A stretch of DNA of 64,000 nt. Source: Ectopseudomonas composti (lineage in GTDB: Bacteria; Pseudomonadota; Gammaproteobacteria; Pseudomonadales; Pseudomonadaceae). Location: NCBI RefSeq assembly GCF_001567565.1, contig NZ_LSSW01000033.1, positions 1-64,000 on the forward strand, written 5' to 3'. This document shows positions 60,025 to 64,000 of this stretch, piece after piece. The position numbers were made by a program, and so were the translations under genes. Under the pieces are notes generated by a model that was given only the letters and a program-made list of their open reading frames with translations, was not told the DNA's origin and made no database searches. The first letter of the stretch is position 1. The number at the start of each line of letters is the position of its first letter.

Positions 60025-60728
60025 TCGATCACCCCGGTGACGCGAACGCGACGACTTTGCGCAGGCAGCTCAGGCGCAGCGGCCTGGGCCCGTTCGGCGG
60101 CGATCTGGTCGATGCGGTTCTTGCCGGCGATCAGCAGGCCGAGGACGATGAAGGCTCCCGGCGGCAGGATGGCCAGCAGGAAGCCGCGGTAGTCCTGTAC
60201 CAGGGTGAGTTTCCAGTCGGCGGCCATGGGGCCGAACAGCAGATGCATGTTGGCGAACAGCGCGCCGGTGCCGAGCAGTTCGCGAATGGCGCCGATCAGC
60301 ACCAGCACCGTGCCGAAGCCCAGGCCCATCATCAGGCCGTCATAGGCGGCGCGGGCCGGGTCGTGCTTGGCGGCGAAGCCGTCGGCGCGGCCGAGGATCA
60401 CGCAGTTGGTGGTGATCAGCGGGATGAAGATGCCGAGGATCTGGTACAGCTCGTAAGTGTAGGCCTGCATCAGCAGTTCGATGCAGGTGGTCAGCGCGGC
60501 GATGATCATGACGAAGGCCGGCAGGCGCACGGCGGTGTTGACCACGCCGCGCACCAGCGACACGGCGGTGTTGGAGCAGATCAGCACCACGGCGCTGGCC
60601 AGGGCCAGGCCCAGGGCATTGACTGTGGAGTTGCTCACCCCCAGCAGCGGGCAGAGGCCGAGCAGTTGCACCAGCGCCGGGTTGTTCTTCCACAGGCCGT
60701 TGAGGCTGATTTCGCGGTAGCTGGTCAT
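60021..60728 (-). CDS. rnfE: Electron transport complex subunit RnfE (RsxE)
   Basis: The 235-residue membrane protein has six helices and the family sequence NPALVQLLGLCPLLGVSNST and LITTNCVILGRADGFAAKHD, whose Cys residues take part in an iron site between RnfA and RnfE. It belongs to the Rnf ion-translocating complex, which in this group maintains SoxR reduction or drives electrons to ferredoxin. It overlaps rnfG and nth by four bases each. Confidence 0.95.
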   Translation of the reverse strand: MTSYREISLNGLWKNNPALVQLLGLCPLLGVSNSTVNALGLALASAVVLICSNTAVSLVRGVVNTAVRLPAFVMIIAALTTCIELLMQAYTYELYQILGIFIPLITTNCVILGRADGFAAKHDPARAAYDGLMMGLGFGTVLVLIGAIRELLGTGALFANMHLLFGPMAADWKLTLVQDYRGFLLAILPPGAFIVLGLLIAGKNRIDQIAAERAQAAAPELPAQSRRVRVTGVIE

Positions 60729-61366
60729 TGCTCGTCCTCTACCAGGCCCAGCAACTGGGCGCGGTGCGTGTCGAAGTAGCGCAGGGCGCCGTGCACGGCC
60801 TTGACCACCGCGCGCGGGGTGATGGTGGCACCGGCGAACTGGTCGAAGTCGCCACGGTCCTTCTTCACCGCCCAGCCTTCCTCGGCGGGATCGCTCAGGG
60901 ACTTACCGGCGAAGCCGAGTATCCAGTCGCTCTTGGCCAGCTCGATCTTGTCGCCCAGGCCTGGGGTTTCCTTGTGACTGAGCACGCGCACGCCGGCCAG
61001 ACGGCCGTCGGCGTAGATGCCCACCAGCAGATGAATGGCGCCGCTGTAGCCGTCCGGCGCGGTCACCGGCAGGATCAGCGCGCTGGGCTGGCCGGCCTTG
61101 AGTGCCAGGTAGGCGGACTGTGGGCTGCGGTGGCCCAACTCGGGGGCGTTGAGTTCGATGCGGTTGTCCAGCAGGTGATTGTCGTAGCTGCCGGCCGGCA
61201 GGATTTCGGCCAGGGCGCGTACCTGCGCTTCGCGTTCGGCGGCGGCGATACGCTCGGCCGTACCCTGCTGCAGCAGGGCGACGCTGCCGACTGTGCCGAT
61301 GGCGAACAGGCCAAGCACCAGGGCATTTTTCAGCATCGAGCGGCTGATTTCCGGCAGCATGCTCAT
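60725..61366 (-). CDS. rnfG: Electron transport complex subunit RnfG (RsxG)
   Basis: The 213-residue protein has one N-terminal membrane helix (ALVLGLFAIGTVGSVALLQQ) and a periplasmic FMN domain. The SGATIT-like flavinylation site appears here as FAGATITPRAVVKAVH, whose Thr carries covalent FMN. GVRVLSHKETPGLGDKIELA is also typical. It overlaps rnfD and rnfE by four bases. Confidence 0.94.
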   Translation of the reverse strand: MSMLPEISRSMLKNALVLGLFAIGTVGSVALLQQGTAERIAAAEREAQVRALAEILPAGSYDNHLLDNRIELNAPELGHRSPQSAYLALKAGQPSALILPVTAPDGYSGAIHLLVGIYADGRLAGVRVLSHKETPGLGDKIELAKSDWILGFAGKSLSDPAEEGWAVKKDRGDFDQFAGATITPRAVVKAVHGALRYFDTHRAQLLGLVEDEQ

Positions 61367-62394
61367 TCTCCCAGCTTGAAGCCGCTATTGGGCTTGCGGT
61401 GGCCGTAGCTGCGCGGCCGCGTGTAGTAGTCGATGGTCGGTGCCGCCAGGTTCATCAACAGCACAGCGAAGGCCACCGCGTCCGGGTAGCCGCCCCAGGT
61501 GCGGATCACATAGACCAGCACGCCGACACCGATGCCGAACACCAGGCGCCCGCGATTGCTGGTCGCGCCGGACACCGGGTCGGTGACGATGAAGAAGGCG
61601 CCGAGCATAGTGGCGCCCGTCAGCAGGTGGAACAGCGGCGAGCCGTTGGAGTCCGAGCCGCTGCCGTTCCAGAACAGCAGGCTCATGACGAACAGCGCGG
61701 CGAGCATGCCCACCGGTGCGTGCCAGGTGAACAGGCGCTTGTGCAGCAGGTACAGGCCACCGGCGAGGAAGGCCAGGTTGACCGCTTCGCTGCCGGCGCC
61801 GCCGAAATGGCCGAAGGCCGGGTTGCTGGCGTGCAGTTCGTCGATGGTCAGGCTCTTGTTGACCTTCAGTGCGTCCAGCGCGGTGGCCTGGGCCCAGCCA
61901 TCCGGCAGGTTGGCGATGCCGAGAATGTGCTGGATGCCGTCGAGTGCTGCGACGCCATGCGGCGCCGGCCAACTGGTCATGTCGACGGGGAAGGAAATCA
62001 GCACCACCACGTAGCCGACCATGGCCGGGTTGAACGGGTTCTGCCCGAGGCCTCCATAGAGTTGCTTGCCGAAGCCGATGGCAAAACCGCAGGCGATCAG
62101 CGTCAACCACCAGGGCGAGTAGGGTGGCAGTGCCAGGGCCAGCAACACGGCGGTGACCAGGGCGCTGTAGTCCTTGAGGAAGAACGCCAGCGGGCGCTTG
62201 CGTGCAGCCAACAGGGCGGCCTCGAAGCCCAGTGCGCAGAGGCTGGCCCAGACCAGGTTGAACAGGGTGCCGATGCCGAACAGCCAGGTCAGGGCAAGAA
62301 TGCCGGGCACCGTGGCCAGCAGCACCTGCAGCATGACCTGCTGGGTACGGTTGCTGCCCGTGGCATGGGGCGATGTGATGCGGGGCAGGGCCAT
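61363..62394 (-). CDS. rnfD: Electron transport complex subunit RnfD (RsxD)
   Basis: A 343-residue protein from MALPRITSPHATGSNRTQQV, six bases after AGGAG; in-frame upstream ATGs lie in repeat DNA. It has about nine helices and the covalent FMN motif expected near GATMLGAFFIVTDPVSGATS. GQNPFNPAMVGYVVVLISFP is conserved. It works with RnfG in the membrane part of the complex. Confidence 0.94.
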   Translation of the reverse strand: MALPRITSPHATGSNRTQQVMLQVLLATVPGILALTWLFGIGTLFNLVWASLCALGFEAALLAARKRPLAFFLKDYSALVTAVLLALALPPYSPWWLTLIACGFAIGFGKQLYGGLGQNPFNPAMVGYVVVLISFPVDMTSWPAPHGVAALDGIQHILGIANLPDGWAQATALDALKVNKSLTIDELHASNPAFGHFGGAGSEAVNLAFLAGGLYLLHKRLFTWHAPVGMLAALFVMSLLFWNGSGSDSNGSPLFHLLTGATMLGAFFIVTDPVSGATSNRGRLVFGIGVGVLVYVIRTWGGYPDAVAFAVLLMNLAAPTIDYYTRPRSYGHRKPNSGFKLGE

Positions 62395-62440
62395 CGGCGC
62401 TCCTGTTACTGCGTTCGTATTGACCGCAGTGGTGTTCATT

Positions 62441-62530
62441 CCCCGGATTGCATCCGGGCTACGGTTGTCTGTGCCGCCCGGATGATCCGGCGCGACGGGG
62501 TATCTTTTGTAGCCCGGATGCAATCCGGGA
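62441..62530. repeat. REP pair between rnfC and rnfD
   Basis: CCCCGGATTGCATCCGGGCT and the inverse GTAGCCCGGATGCAATCCGG flank about 45 bases that include a degenerate third unit. This is the same family as at 17690, 27511 and 35841. It splits the rnf operon without a gene in the gap. Confidence 0.88.
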
Positions 62531-62536
62531 AAGTTG

Positions 62537-64000
62537 TCAGGCTTGGTATTCCGCCAGCTTGCGTTCGGCTTCGGCCAGACGCGTGCGGGCCTGCTCCAGC
62601 GCATCGCCGGCGGCGTTGTCGTCACGCTCCAGCTTGCGCAGGTCGGCGCGGGCGAAGGCGACTTCGGTCTTCAGGGCTTTCAGCTCGGCATCCACGCCAG
62701 GCCGTTCGGTGCGCACCAGCTCCGGGGCTGGCTTGCCCGAGGCTGCCTCGGCGGTGTGCAGGGCTTGTTCAGCGGCGGCCAGGGCATCGCGTAGCGGCTG
62801 CAAGGAGGCTTCATCGGCGCCGGCCTTCTCGGCCTTCTTCAGTTCGGCGCGTTTCATCGCCAGTTCGATCTTGGCTTTCTTCAGCGCTTCGTCGCCGGCG
62901 GGTTTGGCAGCGGCAGCGGGCTTTTGGCTGTCCAGCTCGGCCAGCGCTTTCTCGGCGGCATCCAGCTGCTGGCGCACACGGGCGATTTCGGCCTGCTGCT
63001 CCTCGTCCGGGGTCTCGAGCTTCTCCAGCTTGCGCAGCTGGGCCTTGAGCATGGCGGCTTCGATCTTGGCCTTCTTCAGTGCCTCGTCGCCGGCGGGTTT
63101 GGCAGCGGCAGCGGGTTTCTCGCTGTCCAGTTCAGCCAGGGCCTTTTCGGCGGCTTCCAGCTGCTGGCGCACACGGGCGATCTCGGCCTGCTGTTCGTCG
63201 TCCGGGCTGTCGAGCTTCTCCAGCTTGCGCAGCTGGGCCTTGAGCATGGCGGCTTCGATCTTGGCCTTCTTCAGCGCCTCGTCGCCGGCGGGTTTCGGTG
63301 CTGGCACGGGTGCCGCTGCCTGGGCGTTGGCCAGCGCCTTTTGTGCGGTTTCGGCTGCAGCACGCAGTTCGGCGACCTGGGCTTGCAGCTCCGGCGTGTC
63401 GTGGGCGGCCAGTTGCTTTTCCGCCTTCTTCAGCGCGACTTGGGCCATGCTGGCTTCGATCTTGAGTTTTTTCAGCGCTTCGTCCGCCGGTGAAGCCGCC
63501 GCTACCGGAGGGGCTTCGGCTTGTGCGGCCTTGGCGCGGGCGGCTTTCTCGGCACGCGCCTTGCGTTCGGCTTCCTTCTGCTCTTCGGCGCGGCGCAGGC
63601 GTTCCTGGCGTTGCTCGAAACGCTGCTTGGAGTGTTCGGCCTTGAGTTGTTTCTGTTCCAACTCGCGGATTTCCGCCTTGGCCACGCGGTAGTACTGCAC
63701 CAGCGGAATGCTCGATGGGCAGACATAGGCGCAGGCGCCGCACTCGATGCAGTCGAACAGGTTGTGCGCCTTGAGCTGCTCGTGTTCCTGGCCCAGGGCG
63801 AAGAAATGCAGCTGCTGCGGCAGCAGGCTGGCCGGGCAGGCCTCGGCGCATTCGCCGCAGCGGATGCAGGGCATGGCTGGCGGTGGTGGCGGCAGCTCGG
63901 CGGCGGTGCTGGCCAGCAGGCAGTTGCTGGTCTTGATCAGCGGTACGTCCAGCGAGGGCAGGGTGAAGCCCATCATCGGTCCGCCCATGATCAGGCGATT
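62537..64000 (-). CDS. rnfC: Electron transport complex subunit RnfC (RsxC), 5' end outside window
   Basis: About 487 C-terminal residues are visible. Two [4Fe-4S] motifs (CIRCGECAEACPASL and CIECGACAYVCPSSIPLVQY) end the soluble core. A long, highly charged Ala/Lys/Glu coiled-coil tail of about 330 residues follows, built from four related repeats around ADEALKKAKIEAAMLKAQL; two central copies are nearly identical, with a 66-residue period. Such variable tails are usual in gammaproteobacterial RnfC. The gene continues past 64000. Confidence 0.93.
   Translation of the reverse strand, partial: NRLIMGGPMMGFTLPSLDVPLIKTSNCLLASTAAELPPPPPAMPCIRCGECAEACPASLLPQQLHFFALGQEHEQLKAHNLFDCIECGACAYVCPSSIPLVQYYRVAKAEIRELEQKQLKAEHSKQRFEQRQERLRRAEEQKEAERKARAEKAARAKAAQAEAPPVAAASPADEALKKLKIEASMAQVALKKAEKQLAAHDTPELQAQVAELRAAAETAQKALANAQAAAPVPAPKPAGDEALKKAKIEAAMLKAQLRKLEKLDSPDDEQQAEIARVRQQLEAAEKALAELDSEKPAAAAKPAGDEALKKAKIEAAMLKAQLRKLEKLETPDEEQQAEIARVRQQLDAAEKALAELDSQKPAAAAKPAGDEALKKAKIELAMKRAELKKAEKAGADEASLQPLRDALAAAEQALHTAEAASGKPAPELVRTERPGVDAELKALKTEVAFARADLRKLERDDNAAGDALEQARTRLAEAERKLAEYQA

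Overview
The window is chromosomal DNA of a Pseudomonas-type gammaproteobacterium, probably from the mendocina/oleovorans/alcaligenes side of the genus. Supporting this are the high GC, the gene order bfd-rnt-pyrC-motY-argG-gloA and nth-rnfE-rnfG-rnfD-rnfC, the braCDEFG and mmsR/mmsA loci, a PhaG-type transacylase, and abundant Pseudomonas REP/REPIN repeats. The species is an inference; no rRNA is present.

Layout. (1) 1-3814: endA (3' end cut by the window edge), a sodium:solute symporter and an MscS channel. (2) About 3.9-13.86 kb: an island lying in tandem against a tRNA-Gly(CCC) gene. The right-hand element (6.47-13.81 kb) is a compact Pf-like (filamentous phage) integrative element. It has repressor C, an operator, an excisionase-like gene, Arc-like and HTH regulators, a Pf1-type replication protein, and a tyrosine integrase that ends beside the tRNA. 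No coat, ssDNA-binding or Zot gene is recognisable, so it resembles a filamentous-phage satellite. Its cargo is an AAA ATPase fused to a DUF4435/TOPRIM-like domain (PARIS-like). The left-hand element (3.92-6.49 kb) is a deleted relic that keeps the left arm, a repressor tail, an integrase tail and att. Its cargo is a DUF2806 gene and a TIR-like membrane protein that itself looks like a single integron gene cassette with an attC. An 83-bp repeat encoding the repressor C-terminus occurs three times at the cargo boundaries.

(3) 13.9-18.2 kb: phaG, rsuA, a CWC protein, a diguanylate cyclase and a REP-rich tandem duplication. (4) 18.2-31.0 kb: a guanidine regulon. It contains a urea/guanidine carboxylase with an in-frame REPIN, two DUF1989 subunits (carboxyguanidine deiminase family), an ABC importer with two paralogous binding proteins, and a 2-oxoglutarate/Fe(II) oxygenase with an unknown partner gene. 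Three guanidine-I (ykkC) riboswitches lie on the minus strand and a guanidine-II (mini-ykkC) riboswitch precedes the oxygenase. No allophanate hydrolase is present in the window.

(5) 31.2-34.8 kb: a lipoprotein, an SdsB-like LysR regulator, an SdsA-like alkyl sulfatase and a DUF1145 protein. (6) 34.9-44.4 kb: valine/isobutyrate catabolism (mmsB, PEP-mutase-like protein, HIBCH, enoyl-CoA hydratase, acyl-CoA dehydrogenase, orphan binding protein, mmsA, mmsR) and a thioesterase. (7) 44.5-47.0 kb: HDOD protein, ung and a DUF6279 lipoprotein. (8) 47.1-47.9 kb: a 746-bp imperfect palindromic repeat. (9) 48.0-52.9 kb: the braCDEFG branched-chain amino-acid importer. (10) 53.2-64.0 kb: conserved housekeeping genes (DUF2288, DUF5064, bfd, rnt, pyrC, motY, argG, gloA, a PA3496-like protein, nth, rnfE, rnfG, rnfD and the 3' part of rnfC).
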